From Sphingoaurantiacus capsulatus (GTDB lineage: Bacteria > Pseudomonadota > Alphaproteobacteria > Sphingomonadales > Sphingomonadaceae): a stretch of 64,000 bases of DNA. The notes beneath the pieces are model-generated. The model saw only the letters and a program-made list of their open reading frames with translations. It had not been told where the DNA came from and did not search any database. This document shows, one piece after another, positions 26,459 through 36,839 of the stretch. The stretch covers positions 62,001 to 126,000 of the forward strand of contig NZ_JBHRXV010000009.1 in assembly GCF_042648405.1 (NCBI RefSeq). The letters run 5' to 3'. Made by a program: the position numbers and the translations under genes. Numbering within the stretch: the first letter of the stretch is position 1; every line of letters starts with the position of its first letter.

Positions 26459-27307
26459 TTGTCGCGCGCACCATTGAAGCTGGCCGAGATCGCCACCGCC
26501 CGGCCGCGCAGCCGCGACGGCAGCGCGCAGGGGCTGCTGTTGGTGCTGCTCGGGCTGTTTCTGTGGCGGCAGCCGCCGGTGAAGACCGCGGTGCTGATCG
26601 CGGCGCTGGAAGCGCTGGGCCTGACCGAGAATGCGGCGCGCAAGGCGATCCATCGGCTGACGCAGGACGGAATCGCCGCGGCGACACGCGAGGGGCGCGA
26701 GGCGTCGCTGTCGATCGCCCCGGCCGGCGAGGCGCTATTCGAAGAGGGCAACGCGCAGGTGTTCGGCTTCGACGGTGAGCGCGCCGATTGGGACGGGCGC
26801 TGGCTGGTGCTGTCGGTGAGCGTGCCGGAGAGCCAGCGCATGAACCGACACTATCTCCAGTCGCGCCTCGCCTGGCTGGGCATGGGGTCGCCGGTGCCGG
26901 GCATCTGGATCTCGCCCCACGCCGGGGCGCCGATACACCCGGTGATTGAGAAACTCGGCCTCGGTACGCTCGCCAGCTCATGGGTTGGCGGCTTCGGGCC
27001 GGTCGGCGACGAGGCCGCGATGGTACGGCAGGCGTGGGACATCGACGGGCTGGCGGCGCTCTATGCCGAGTTCATCGCGCGCTTCGGCAAGCTGGCGCCG
27101 GTCGGGGATGCCGAGCGCTTCGTCGCCTATGTGCAGCTCGTGCAGGCGTGGCGGCGCTTTCCGTTCATCGACCCGAAACTGCCGGCGCGCTTCCTGCCCG
27201 ATCCGTGGATCGGCCGCGACGCAGCGGCGCTGATGCGCGACCGTCGCGGTGCTTGGGGGCCGGCGGCACAGCGTTATTGGGACGCGCTCAGGCGGGGCGG
27301 CGCCTGA
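26459..27307 (+). CDS. PaaX-like transcriptional regulator
   Basis: This protein has 282 residues if begun at TTG 26459, which has AAGGAG six bases ahead; an ATG at 26399 gives 20 more residues but lies in an operator and has no ribosome site. The N-terminal winged helix (TAVLIAALEALGLTENAARKAIHRLTQDG) and the middle domain (GRWLVLSVSVPESQRMNRHYLQSRLAWLGMGSPVPGIWISPH) are characteristic of PaaX, the phenylacetyl-CoA-responsive repressor. The C-terminal helical region has QAWRRFPFIDPKLPARFLPDPW. It is divergent from the ketosynthase gene over two copies of an inverted repeat and probably senses an acyl-CoA made by the local pathway. Its 3' end overlaps the convergent MaoC-like gene by 20 bases. 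Confidence 0.85.
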   Translation: MSRAPLKLAEIATARPRSRDGSAQGLLLVLLGLFLWRQPPVKTAVLIAALEALGLTENAARKAIHRLTQDGIAAATREGREASLSIAPAGEALFEEGNAQVFGFDGERADWDGRWLVLSVSVPESQRMNRHYLQSRLAWLGMGSPVPGIWISPHAGAPIHPVIEKLGLGTLASSWVGGFGPVGDEAAMVRQAWDIDGLAALYAEFIARFGKLAPVGDAERFVAYVQLVQAWRRFPFIDPKLPARFLPDPWIGRDAAALMRDRRGAWGPAAQRYWDALRRGGA

Positions 27308-27695
27308 CGAGGCTGATGGTGCCGATGGTCATGACCGGCTGGTCGCGCTGGTTGAGCACGGTGACCCGCGCATTCACCGACCCGATGTCGGTGCGGCTAC
27401 GCGAAGGGCGGATTTCGGTCACTTCTTCCTCGACGCGCAGAACGTCACCGGCATGGACCGGTTCGAGCCAGCGCAAGCCGTCGAAGCCGGGCGAGCCGAT
27501 CGCGGCGCTGCCGGCGGCGGTGAAATGGTCGACGACGATGCGCACCATGATCGCGCTGACCAGCCAGGTCGACGCCGCGCCGCCCGCCGTCGCCGGATCG
27601 TAGCGCGCGGCGAAGTCGTCGATCTCGGCCTGCGTTACCGCATAGCGACCGAACGCGGCGCGGTCGCCGACGCGGTGATCCTCGAACCAGCGCAT
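27288..27695 (-). CDS. MaoC-like hot-dog protein lacking the hydratase His
   Basis: This is a 135-residue single hot-dog protein of the MaoC type: MRWFEDHRVGD at the start, the hot-dog helix STWLVSAIMVRIVVDHF, GFDGLRWLEPVHAGDVL and a final strand PVMTIGTISLVRRR. (R)-specific enoyl-CoA hydratases of this fold use Asp and His in a YDPxPxHxD segment. Here the sequence goes directly from RYDPATAGGA to the helix, so the His and about 13 residues are missing. It may be non-hydratase, for example a thioesterase or binding protein, or act by another residue. It begins three bases after the ligase gene on the same strand and ends the operon. Confidence 0.78.
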   Translation of the reverse strand: MRWFEDHRVGDRAAFGRYAVTQAEIDDFAARYDPATAGGAASTWLVSAIMVRIVVDHFTAAGSAAIGSPGFDGLRWLEPVHAGDVLRVEEEVTEIRPSRSRTDIGSVNARVTVLNQRDQPVMTIGTISLVRRRPA

Positions 27696-27698
27696 TTC

Positions 27699-29369
27699 TC
27701 AGGCTTTGGCGAAGCGCTCGCGCAGCACGAACTTCTGGATCTTGCCCGCCGGGGTCCGCGGCAATGCGTCGACGATCTCGATCCGCTCCGGCCAGAATTG
27801 CTTGGCCATGCCGCTTGCCTCCAAGCGCTTGCACAGGTCGGCGAGGGTCGGGGCGGCGCCTTCGGGGGCGATCACCGCGCAGCCGCGCTCGCCGAGGCGG
27901 TCGTCGGGGACGCCAATCACCGCAACCTCGCGCACCTCGGGCATCAGGATCAGCTCATTCTCGATCTCGACGACAGGGATATTCTGGCCGCCGCGGATGA
28001 TGATGTCCTTGGTGCGCCCCGAAATACGGATGCCGCCGTCAGGGGTGCGCCGACCCCGGTCGCCGGTGTCGTACCAGTTGTCATCGGTGCGCAGGTCAGC
28101 GGTGAGTTCGGGTTGCTTCAGGTAGCCGGCGAAGATGCCGGGGCCGCGCACGTGAAGCGCGCCGTCCTCGCCATCGGCGACAGGCGCGCCGTCTTCGTCG
28201 ACGATGCGCAATTCCATCTGGCGCACCGGCATCCCGTCGCTCGCCGCCAGGGTTTCGACCGAGGCGCCAGGGCGGTGGATGGTGCAGATGCCGACCTCGG
28301 TGCATCCCCACAGCGAGATCAGGTCGCAGCCCAGTTGCGCCTTAACCTCGGCGGCGACATGCGGCGGAATCGGCGCGCCGCCGCAGACGAACGAGCGAAA
28401 GCTGCTGATATCGCGCGGCGACTGCTTGCGCATCTCGACGAGATCGAGCGCGAAAGGGGTGGCGGAGAGCGTCCAGCTGATCTGCTCGAGACCGATCAGC
28501 TCGATGAGCTGTCTGGCGTTCCACACATCCTGGTAGACGACCTTCTGCCCCTGCGCGAGCGGCAGCGCCATGCCCCAGTAGAAGCCGGTCAGGTGGCCCA
28601 TCGTCGAGGCCATGAAGCACACGTCTTCGGGGGTGAGGCCGATGGAATCGGGGAGCGCGAAGCCGGCCGACCACAGGCTGTTGTGGGTGTGGACCGCGGC
28701 TTTCGGCGTGCCAGTAGTGCCCGAGGTAAACAGCAGCACCGCCGGATCGTCGGCGCCGGGGCGAAGCGCGTCGAGCGCTGCCTTCGCCGCCGCATCGGGA
28801 TCGCGCGCCGGATCAAGCATGATGCTTTCGAAATCGACCGCCGCCGGGTCCGTGGCGCCGACGACGACGGCGTGCGCGAGCGTCGGCACTTCGGCCTGCA
28901 ACCGCACCGCCAGCGCCTCGTGCGAGAAGCCGCGGAAGCTGGCGGGCACGACGAGCAGCTTGCTCTCGGCATGGCGCACCATCTTGCCGACCTCGAACTC
29001 GCGGTAGATCGGCGGGATCGGGTTGGGGATGGCGCCGGCGCGCATCGTCGCCAGCGCGACCACCGGGAACTGCCAGCCGTTGGGCAACTGGATCGACACG
29101 ACATCGCCGGGCTGGACGCCCAGCTCGATCATCGCCCGCGCGCAACGGTCGACATAGGCGCCGAGCTGGCCGTAGCTGACCACCTCGGGCAGCGTCCGCC
29201 CCTCGCGGTGAGCGACGATCGCCACCTTGTCGGGCCGCGCCGCCACGGTCGCGAGGAAGTCGTCGAGCAAGGTACGGTCGCGCCACCAGCCGTCGCGGCG
29301 ATAGCGCGCGCCATCCTCGGGCGTGTGCGTGTCGGACGGCATGCTGCCGCGGCGCGCCAAGCCGGCCAT
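27699..29369 (-). CDS. AMP-forming acyl-CoA ligase (cyclohexanecarboxylate-CoA ligase-like)
   Basis: This 556-residue adenylate-forming enzyme starts at the ATG that follows GGGGAGG by six bases; a TTG 15 bases earlier overlaps that ribosome site. The P-loop-like motif is LLFTSGTTGTPKAAVH (about residue 185), followed by the A5 SLWGCTEVG, A7 YDTGD and A8 GRTKDIIIRGGQN; the catalytic lysine is in PRTPAGKIQK near the end. The N-terminus RRDGWWRDRTLLDDFL resembles AliA-type ligases for alicyclic acids. It should activate the incoming acid to its CoA thioester for the crotonase, dehydrogenase and SDR enzymes nearby. The 42-base gap to the upstream crotonase supports one operon under the TetR-type operator at 30215. 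Confidence 0.88.
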   Translation of the reverse strand: MAGLARRGSMPSDTHTPEDGARYRRDGWWRDRTLLDDFLATVAARPDKVAIVAHREGRTLPEVVSYGQLGAYVDRCARAMIELGVQPGDVVSIQLPNGWQFPVVALATMRAGAIPNPIPPIYREFEVGKMVRHAESKLLVVPASFRGFSHEALAVRLQAEVPTLAHAVVVGATDPAAVDFESIMLDPARDPDAAAKAALDALRPGADDPAVLLFTSGTTGTPKAAVHTHNSLWSAGFALPDSIGLTPEDVCFMASTMGHLTGFYWGMALPLAQGQKVVYQDVWNARQLIELIGLEQISWTLSATPFALDLVEMRKQSPRDISSFRSFVCGGAPIPPHVAAEVKAQLGCDLISLWGCTEVGICTIHRPGASVETLAASDGMPVRQMELRIVDEDGAPVADGEDGALHVRGPGIFAGYLKQPELTADLRTDDNWYDTGDRGRRTPDGGIRISGRTKDIIIRGGQNIPVVEIENELILMPEVREVAVIGVPDDRLGERGCAVIAPEGAAPTLADLCKRLEASGMAKQFWPERIEIVDALPRTPAGKIQKFVLRERFAKA

Positions 29370-29411
29370 GTCATTCCTCCCCAATTCGCCGTTTTCGGCG
29401 TTGTCGTACCC

Positions 29412-30203
29412 TCAGGCTTTCAGGCGTTCGATCGCAGCGCTGTTACCGTCCTTCAGCCGGCTGTGGCCGCGGGTGATCCGCTCGTGGAAGATGCCGCGCT
29501 GCGTCAAATCGTGGGTGACGCTGAGCTCGTAGGCGAGCGCGCCGATGTGATCCATATTCGACGCCCGCAGCGCGACGCCCTTCAGCACGACCGCCAGTTC
29601 GGCGCCCATCTCGGCGATATGCTTCGCCAACTTCATCGCATGTTCGCGCAAGGTGCCGACCGGCACCACCTCGTCGACGAGGCCGACGCGCAGCGCTTCG
29701 TCAGCGAGGATCGGGTCGCCGGTGAACAGCATGCGGCGCGCCTTCTGCGTGCCGATGCGCGAGACCATGCCGTGGTAGAAGCCGTTCATCGCGTACTTCA
29801 CCTGCGTCGACCCAAACGAGGCGTTGGCACTGGCGATGGTGACGTCGCACATGTTGGCGACGTCCATGCCGTAGCCCGGCGCCACGCCCGCAACGGCGGC
29901 GACCGTCGGCTTCCGGTAATCGTAAATGGTGTGCATCAGCTTCAGCGCGAGATCGGTGAAGCGGCGGCGATCGTCGCCGGTGATGCCGTCGAGCACGTCG
30001 AGCCGCCAGCCGGCGCAGAAATAATCCTCGTTGCCAATCATCAGGACGCAGGCGACCGAGTCGTCCTCTTCCCAGTCCCGCAGCGCGCCGATGATCTCGT
30101 TGTGCAGCTCCCACCCAAGCGCGTTGCGCTTCTCGGGGTGGTTGAGCTGCATGACGCCGACGCCGTCCTCGACGTGCAGCTTCAGGTGCGGGTAGTCCCC
30201 CAT
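29412..30203 (-). CDS. Crotonase superfamily protein (enoyl-CoA hydratase/isomerase type), atypical active site
   Basis: This 263-residue crotonase starts at the ATG preceded by AAGGAG. The oxyanion-hole region EDYFCAGWRLD and the second one APGYGMDVANMCDV are recognisable. The two glutamates of classical enoyl-CoA hydratase are absent: the first falls on Asp in GYGMDVA and the second on Gln in FGSTQVKYAM. The crotonase at 33339 has the same two changes. It therefore may be a hydrolase, a ring-opening or ring-cleaving enzyme, or an isomerase rather than a hydratase. It is the first gene of the minus-strand operon (crotonase, ligase, MaoC-like), directly behind a TetR-type operator whose last bases run into the ribosome site. 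Confidence 0.83.
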   Translation of the reverse strand: MGDYPHLKLHVEDGVGVMQLNHPEKRNALGWELHNEIIGALRDWEEDDSVACVLMIGNEDYFCAGWRLDVLDGITGDDRRRFTDLALKLMHTIYDYRKPTVAAVAGVAPGYGMDVANMCDVTIASANASFGSTQVKYAMNGFYHGMVSRIGTQKARRMLFTGDPILADEALRVGLVDEVVPVGTLREHAMKLAKHIAEMGAELAVVLKGVALRASNMDHIGALAYELSVTHDLTQRGIFHERITRGHSRLKDGNSAAIERLKA

Positions 30204-30214
30204 TTTCTTACTCC

Positions 30215-30232
30215 TTACCGACTGGTCGGTAA
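30215..30232. promoter_or_regulatory. TetR-type operator, minus-operon copy
   Basis: TTACCGAC-TG-GTCGGTAA has perfect 8-bp arms and lies 11 bases ahead of the crotonase ATG, abutting its AGGAG ribosome site. It matches the 24987 and 31133 copies. The TetR gene at 30298 is the likely source of the repressor. Confidence 0.75.
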
Positions 30233-30297
30233 CAAAGCTAGTCGAGCGATTTAGCGGATGCAAGCCGCTCGCGATGGATGGTGGGGTTGGGGCGGCG

Positions 30298-30918
30298 TCA
30301 ACTCGCCGGCTTGTCGGTGCCGATGCCGTCGAAGATCACCGAGATGAAGCGATCGAAGATGCTGTCGATCGAGGTGGTGGTGCGGCGGAAATTCCAGTGG
30401 CCGACCCAGTTGAACATGCCGAAGATCGCAAAGGTGGTGAGCCGCGTTTCGGGAACCGAGATCGAGCCGTCGGCGATGCCGATGCCGATCAGTTCCTCCA
30501 GCCGGTTGTTTAGGATGCGGCGCAGGCTGTTGTACTTGGCCCGCCCGTCAGCCGACATCACGCGGTCGTCGGCGAGCACCATCGAGACGCCGATGTCGTT
30601 GCTGATGATCTGAAGATAGAGCTTGAGGAAGGTCTCGACGCGCTTGCGGCCGTTCTCACGCGGATTGTCGCGCCGCGCGATCTCTTCCTGGAAGTTGGAA
30701 TAGGCGGTCATCACGCATTCGAGCAGGATCTCCTCCTTGCTCGACACATGATAATAGAGGCTGGGCTTGGTCACCGACAGCGCGCGGGCGATGTCGTCGA
30801 GCGACGTGCGGTCGTAGCCCTTTTCCTGGAACAGCGCGGCGGACGTGTCGAGGATGGCGCGCTTGTTGAGCGTGCCGCGCTTCGGTCGTGCCTGACCCGC
30901 GACGGTCGATCGTGCCAT
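30298..30918 (-). CDS. TetR/AcrR family transcriptional regulator
   Basis: This 206-residue TetR protein starts at MARSTVAG, preceded by GGGGAG; the open frame upstream adds 24 residues without a family match. The helix-turn-helix is TSLDDIARALSVTKPSLYYHVSSKEEIL (about residues 38-65). The C-terminal ligand domain of about 140 residues contains SMVLADDRVMSADGRAKYN and TTFAIFGMFNWVGHW, a build seen in acyl-CoA-responsive TetR regulators such as those of steroid and fatty-acid catabolism. It lies between the two divergent CoA-catabolic operons and is the obvious candidate to bind the 18-bp dyads at 24987, 30215 and 31133. The minus gene shares its strand with the crotonase operon but the promoter of that operon lies downstream of it. 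Confidence 0.88.
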   Translation of the reverse strand: MARSTVAGQARPKRGTLNKRAILDTSAALFQEKGYDRTSLDDIARALSVTKPSLYYHVSSKEEILLECVMTAYSNFQEEIARRDNPRENGRKRVETFLKLYLQIISNDIGVSMVLADDRVMSADGRAKYNSLRRILNNRLEELIGIGIADGSISVPETRLTTFAIFGMFNWVGHWNFRRTTTSIDSIFDRFISVIFDGIGTDKPAS

Positions 30919-31045
30919 GCCACTCCCCTGCCGGCCGGCCCGCAATGGCCGCCCTGTTCCCGCACATATGCGCTGTACCATCGCTGGCAAGCAAAACCGG
31001 CTACCGCCGTGGCGGGGCCGTCGCCTGCTGGTTCTCCGCGATAAG

Positions 31046-31060
31046 TTACCAGTTGGTAGG
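31046..31060. promoter_or_regulatory. Possible weak TetR-type site near the tetR 5' end
   Basis: TTACC-AGTT-GGTAG, within the 241-base gap between tetR and the NMO-like gene, has the same half-sites as the 18-bp operators but half the spacer length. It could be an autoregulatory variant or chance. Confidence 0.25.
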
Positions 31061-31108
31061 GCATATGAAGCTGGCCGGTCAAGTCACTTACTGATTCAAA
31101 ATGGCGGG

Positions 31109-31137
31109 TTGACGGGCGTGACGATCATTGTGTTACT
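31109..31137 (+). promoter_or_regulatory. Promoter for the plus-strand catabolic operon
   Basis: TTGACG (31109-31114) and GTTACT (31132-31137) are separated by 17 bases. The -10 overlaps the TetR-type operator in the same geometry as the promoter at 24998-25026. Confidence 0.5.
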
Positions 31138-31150
31138 TACCGGACGGTAG
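31133..31150. promoter_or_regulatory. TetR-type operator, plus-operon copy
   Basis: TTACTTACCGGACGGTAG matches 15 of 18 bases with the 24987 site. It overlaps the -10 and ends at the GGGAGAG ribosome site of the NMO-like gene, an arrangement like that at 30215. Confidence 0.65.
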
Positions 31151-33306
<2,156 letters not shown>

Positions 33307-33338
33307 TGTGAAGAGTTGAAGACGAGAAGGGGAACGAC

Positions 33339-34106
33339 ATGGCCAAGCATGGAACGATGCGCAGCGAGGTGAAGGACGGCGTCGCCACCATCTATCTCGA
33401 CCGCCCGGACAAGCGGAACGCGCTCAGCACCGAGCTGTTCGAGGATCTGGTCGAGACAATGAAGGCGTGGCGCCAGGATGACAGTGTCGCCTGCGTCGTC
33501 ATCACCGGGACCGAGGAGTATTTCTCCGCCGGCCTCGACCTCGATACCATGAACTGGGCGTCGGACGCCGACCGGCTGCGCTGGTACGACGCCACCTACT
33601 ACGGCTATCTTGAGCTGCTCGAATATCCGAAGCCGACGATCGCCGCAGTGGCGGGGCCGACCTTCGGCGGCGGCTGCGACATCGCGGTGTTCTGCGACAT
33701 CCGCGTGTCGAGCGGCAACGCCAAGTTCGGCTTCCCGCAGGTGCGTTTCGGCCTGACGCCGTTCGTCGACCCGCTGCTGCGCATCATCGGGCAAAGCCAG
33801 GCGAAGCTGCTGGTGCTGACCGGCCGCCGCATCGACGCTGCCGAGGCACTGCGCATCGGCCTCATCGACCAGATCGCGCCCGAGGGCGAGCTGCTGAAGA
33901 CCGCGCAGGGCATCGCCGCCGAGATCGCCTCGACGACGACGGCGACCGCGGTGCGCACCACCGAGATGCTGCGGCGTAGCTCGGCGATGGATCCGATGGC
34001 CGCCTATGTCTACGGCCACGTCCAGTATCGCGACGTCCACTGGAATCCGGCGATCTCGCAGCGCATGCTGGACGCGCGCAAGCGGGTCGGCACCCGCGCG
34101 AGCTGA
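33339..34106 (+). CDS. Crotonase superfamily protein, atypical active site
   Basis: This is a 255-residue crotonase with a good ribosome site (GAAGGGGAACGAC). The oxyanion-hole motifs are EEYFSAGLDLD and TFGGGCDIAVFCD. As in the crotonase at 29412, the two hydratase glutamates are replaced: Asp in GGGCDIA and Gln in FGFPQVRFGLTPF. Only part of the family has such a pair, including enzymes that do hydrolysis, dehalogenation or C-C cleavage. It sits between the acyl-CoA dehydrogenase and an SDR and may be the next step after dehydrogenation, or a ring-opening step as BadI is in alicyclic acid breakdown. It could still hydrate with other residues. The class is certain, the reaction not. Confidence 0.84.
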   Translation: MAKHGTMRSEVKDGVATIYLDRPDKRNALSTELFEDLVETMKAWRQDDSVACVVITGTEEYFSAGLDLDTMNWASDADRLRWYDATYYGYLELLEYPKPTIAAVAGPTFGGGCDIAVFCDIRVSSGNAKFGFPQVRFGLTPFVDPLLRIIGQSQAKLLVLTGRRIDAAEALRIGLIDQIAPEGELLKTAQGIAAEIASTTTATAVRTTEMLRRSSAMDPMAAYVYGHVQYRDVHWNPAISQRMLDARKRVGTRAS

Positions 34107-34114
34107 AGGATCGC

Positions 34115-34984
34115 ATGACGGCTGACCCCGCCCGTTTCGATGGCCTGTCCGTCGCCGTGATCGGCGGCGGGCAGGGGCTCGGCCGCCGCTATGCGCTCGA
34201 CCTCGGCGCGCGGGGCGCCAAGGTGCTGGTGGTCAGCCGCAGCGCATCGGCCGAGGCGGTTGCGGCTGAGATCGCCGCGGCGGGCGGGACGGCGGTGGCG
34301 TGTGTCGCCGATGCGCGCGACGGCGAGGCGATTGTCGCGGCGACCTTGGCGGCGTTCGGCAGGATCGACGCGCTGCTGGTCAACGCCGGGATCACCCGCG
34401 ACAGGGGCTTCGGCAAGATGACCGCCGAAGACTGGGACGAGGTCACCTCGATCCACCTCGACGGTGCTTTCGCCTGCGCCAAGGCGGCGTGGCAGCCGAT
34501 GATCGACGGTGGCGGCGGCGCGATGCTGTTCACCACCTCGGGCGCCGGCATGCACGGCAATTTCGGGCAGGCGAACTATGCCGCGGCGAAGGCCGGGGTC
34601 ATGGGGCTGGCAAAGTCGCTGGCCCGCGAAGGCGCGCGTCACAGGATCCGCGTCAACGCCATCGCGCCGATGGCGCTGACCGCAATGACCGAGGGCGTGT
34701 TCACCCCCGAGCTGAAGGCGGCGCTGAGCACCGACACCGTGTCGCCGGTGGCGCTGGCGCTGCTTCATCCGAGTTCTACCGCGACGGGACAGGTCATTGA
34801 AACCGGCGGCGGCTGGGCGGCGGCGATGCGCTGGGAGCGCAGCGAGGGCGTGCGCTTCGACGACATCAGCGTCGAAGGCGTGCTTGCGGCGTGGGACCGC
34901 ATCACCGATTTTTCCGATGGCGCGCACTATCCCGACAGCATCGCCGATTCCCTCGGCGGCGCGATGCCGCCGGCGAAGCGGTAA
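34115..34984 (+). CDS. SDR, (3R)-hydroxyacyl-CoA dehydrogenase type
   Basis: This is a 289-residue SDR with Rossmann motif GGGQGLG, the NAGITRD strand, catalytic serine in TTSGAGMHGNFGQ, and the YAAAK pair in QANYAAAKAG. The combination SGAGxxGNFGQANYxAAK is typical of the dehydrogenase part of peroxisomal multifunctional enzyme type 2 and its bacterial homologues, which oxidise (3R)-hydroxyacyl-CoA. The C-terminal 50 residues (GVRFDDISVEGVLAAWDRITDFS) fit this group. The gene is eight bases after the crotonase and 11 before the ligase. It should oxidise the hydroxyacyl-CoA of the local pathway. No thiolase gene follows. Confidence 0.85.
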   Translation: MTADPARFDGLSVAVIGGGQGLGRRYALDLGARGAKVLVVSRSASAEAVAAEIAAAGGTAVACVADARDGEAIVAATLAAFGRIDALLVNAGITRDRGFGKMTAEDWDEVTSIHLDGAFACAKAAWQPMIDGGGGAMLFTTSGAGMHGNFGQANYAAAKAGVMGLAKSLAREGARHRIRVNAIAPMALTAMTEGVFTPELKAALSTDTVSPVALALLHPSSTATGQVIETGGGWAAAMRWERSEGVRFDDISVEGVLAAWDRITDFSDGAHYPDSIADSLGGAMPPAKR

Positions 34985-34995
34985 CAGGAGATCGC

Positions 34996-36780
34996 ATGAC
35001 GACGCCGCTGCGCACCCCGCCGCCCTCGGTCGAGGTCGACCACCGCGCGGACGGCTCGATCCTGCTGCGCTCGCCGCTGCCGCTGCCGCGCGTGCGCCAG
35101 TCGCTGCCGCATATCTTCGACGAGACGGCGGACGCGCACCCCGACCGGCTGTTCATGCGCCAGCGCACCGCGCCGGGCGGGCCGTGGCGCGACATCAGTT
35201 ATCGCGACGCGCGGCGCGCCGCGAACGGCCTCGCGCAATGGCTGATCGACCAGGGGCTGCAGCCGGGTGCTTGCGTCGCCTATCTGTCGGCGCCGTCGAT
35301 CGAACATGGCATCGTCGCGGTGGCGACGCAGCGCGCCGGGATCGCCATCGCACCGGTCAGCGTCGCCTATTCGCTGCTGTCGACCGATCACGCCAAGCTG
35401 CGCGCCTGCATCGTCAAGCCGGGGGCGAAAATTGTCTTCGTCGACGATGCGACGATGTTCGGGCCGGCGATGCGCGCGCTTGCCGACCTCGATGTAAAGT
35501 TCGTCGCAGTGAAGGGCGCGGCGGAGGGTATCGAGGCGGTGCCGTTCGCCGAGGTGATCGCGACCGAACCGGGGCCGGAGGTGGCGCGGCGCATGGCGGC
35601 GATCACCCCCGACATGACCGCGCGGATCATGCACACCTCGGGATCGACCGGCAGTCCCAAGGCGACGCCGCAGCCGCAGTCGAACATGACGCTGACCGTC
35701 GCGCAGATCGAGGCGATCGGCCTGCTCGATTTCGGCGGCGAGGGGCCGCAGCATCTGGAGGCGATGCCGTTCAGCCATATCATGGCGGGCAACTTCAACT
35801 TCGCGAACGTCATCCGCGCCGGCGGCACCATCCACATCGATGACGGCAAGCCGACGCCCGAGCTGTTCCCGCGCACCATCGCCAATCTGCGCGAGGTGTC
35901 GCCGCATTTCTTCATCACCGTACCGCTCGGCTATGTCATGCTGTGCGACGCGATGGAGGCGGACGATGCGTTGCGCGACAGCTTCTTTCGCAACATGCGC
36001 TACATCGGCTTCGGCGGCGCGGTGCTGCCGGAGGCGGTGAAGGACCGGCTGCTGGCGCTGTCGCGCGCCGCGCTCGGCCATGAGCTGCCGATCTTCTCCT
36101 TCTACGGCGCCACCGAATATCTGTTCGGCACGCTCAAATACTGGACCGGCGGGCGCACCGACGTCATCGGCCTGCCGCTGCCCGGTACCGACCTGAAAAT
36201 GCAGCCGGTCGACGGCCGCTACGAACTGCGGGTGAAGGGGCCGACTTTGATGCCACGGAGCGGCTATCTCGGCGCGCCGGAAGCCTCCGCCGACCTGTTC
36301 GACGACGAAGGCTATTACCGCACCGGCGACGCCGTGCATTTCGCCGACCCGGACAAGCCCGAGGAGGGCCTCGTGTTCGGCGGCCGCATCGCCGACGACT
36401 TCAAGCTGACGTCGGGCACTTTCGTGTCGGTTAACGCGCTCCGGAACGACCTGATCGACGCCGCCGCGCCGCTGCTCCGCGAGGTGGTGCTCTGTGGCCT
36501 GAACGAGGCGCATGTCGGCGCGCTGGTGTGGCCGTCCGACCCGGGCTTGCCCGACCTGCGCGAGCGCGTGACCGGCGCCATCGCGACCTTCAATGCAGGG
36601 CAGAGCGGATCGTCGCGGCGGATCAAGACCGCGATCATCGAGACGCAGCCGCTGTCGTTCGATGCCGGCGAGCTGACCGACAAGGGCAACATCAGTCCGC
36701 GCGTCATCCGCAGCCGGCGCAGCGACGCGGTCGCCGACCTGTTCGCCGACGCGCCGACCCGCGACGTGCTGGCCTTCTGA
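34996..36780 (+). CDS. AMP-forming acyl-CoA ligase, feruloyl-CoA synthetase-like
   Basis: This 594-residue adenylate-forming enzyme has AGGAG five bases ahead of the ATG. It carries A3 MHTSGSTGSPKATPQ, A5 YGATEYLFG, A7 YYRTGD and the diagnostic GRIADDFKLTSGTFVSVNALR, very close to the feruloyl-CoA synthetase family. The C-terminal GELTDKGNISPRVI provides the lysine. This family activates hydroxycinnamates such as ferulate or coumarate, and other aryl-propenoic acids. Together with the ligase at 27699 it gives the island two differently built activating enzymes, possibly one for the substrate and one for a later acid. No vanillin dehydrogenase or ring-cleaving genes are here, so a lignin-monomer function is plausible but unproven. 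Confidence 0.85.
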   Translation: MTTPLRTPPPSVEVDHRADGSILLRSPLPLPRVRQSLPHIFDETADAHPDRLFMRQRTAPGGPWRDISYRDARRAANGLAQWLIDQGLQPGACVAYLSAPSIEHGIVAVATQRAGIAIAPVSVAYSLLSTDHAKLRACIVKPGAKIVFVDDATMFGPAMRALADLDVKFVAVKGAAEGIEAVPFAEVIATEPGPEVARRMAAITPDMTARIMHTSGSTGSPKATPQPQSNMTLTVAQIEAIGLLDFGGEGPQHLEAMPFSHIMAGNFNFANVIRAGGTIHIDDGKPTPELFPRTIANLREVSPHFFITVPLGYVMLCDAMEADDALRDSFFRNMRYIGFGGAVLPEAVKDRLLALSRAALGHELPIFSFYGATEYLFGTLKYWTGGRTDVIGLPLPGTDLKMQPVDGRYELRVKGPTLMPRSGYLGAPEASADLFDDEGYYRTGDAVHFADPDKPEEGLVFGGRIADDFKLTSGTFVSVNALRNDLIDAAAPLLREVVLCGLNEAHVGALVWPSDPGLPDLRERVTGAIATFNAGQSGSSRRIKTAIIETQPLSFDAGELTDKGNISPRVIRSRRSDAVADLFADAPTRDVLAF

Positions 36781-36839
36781 CCCGCATCGAGAACCGCGTC
36801 GTCCGCCTCGTCACCGTCGACGACGGCGACCGACTGCAG

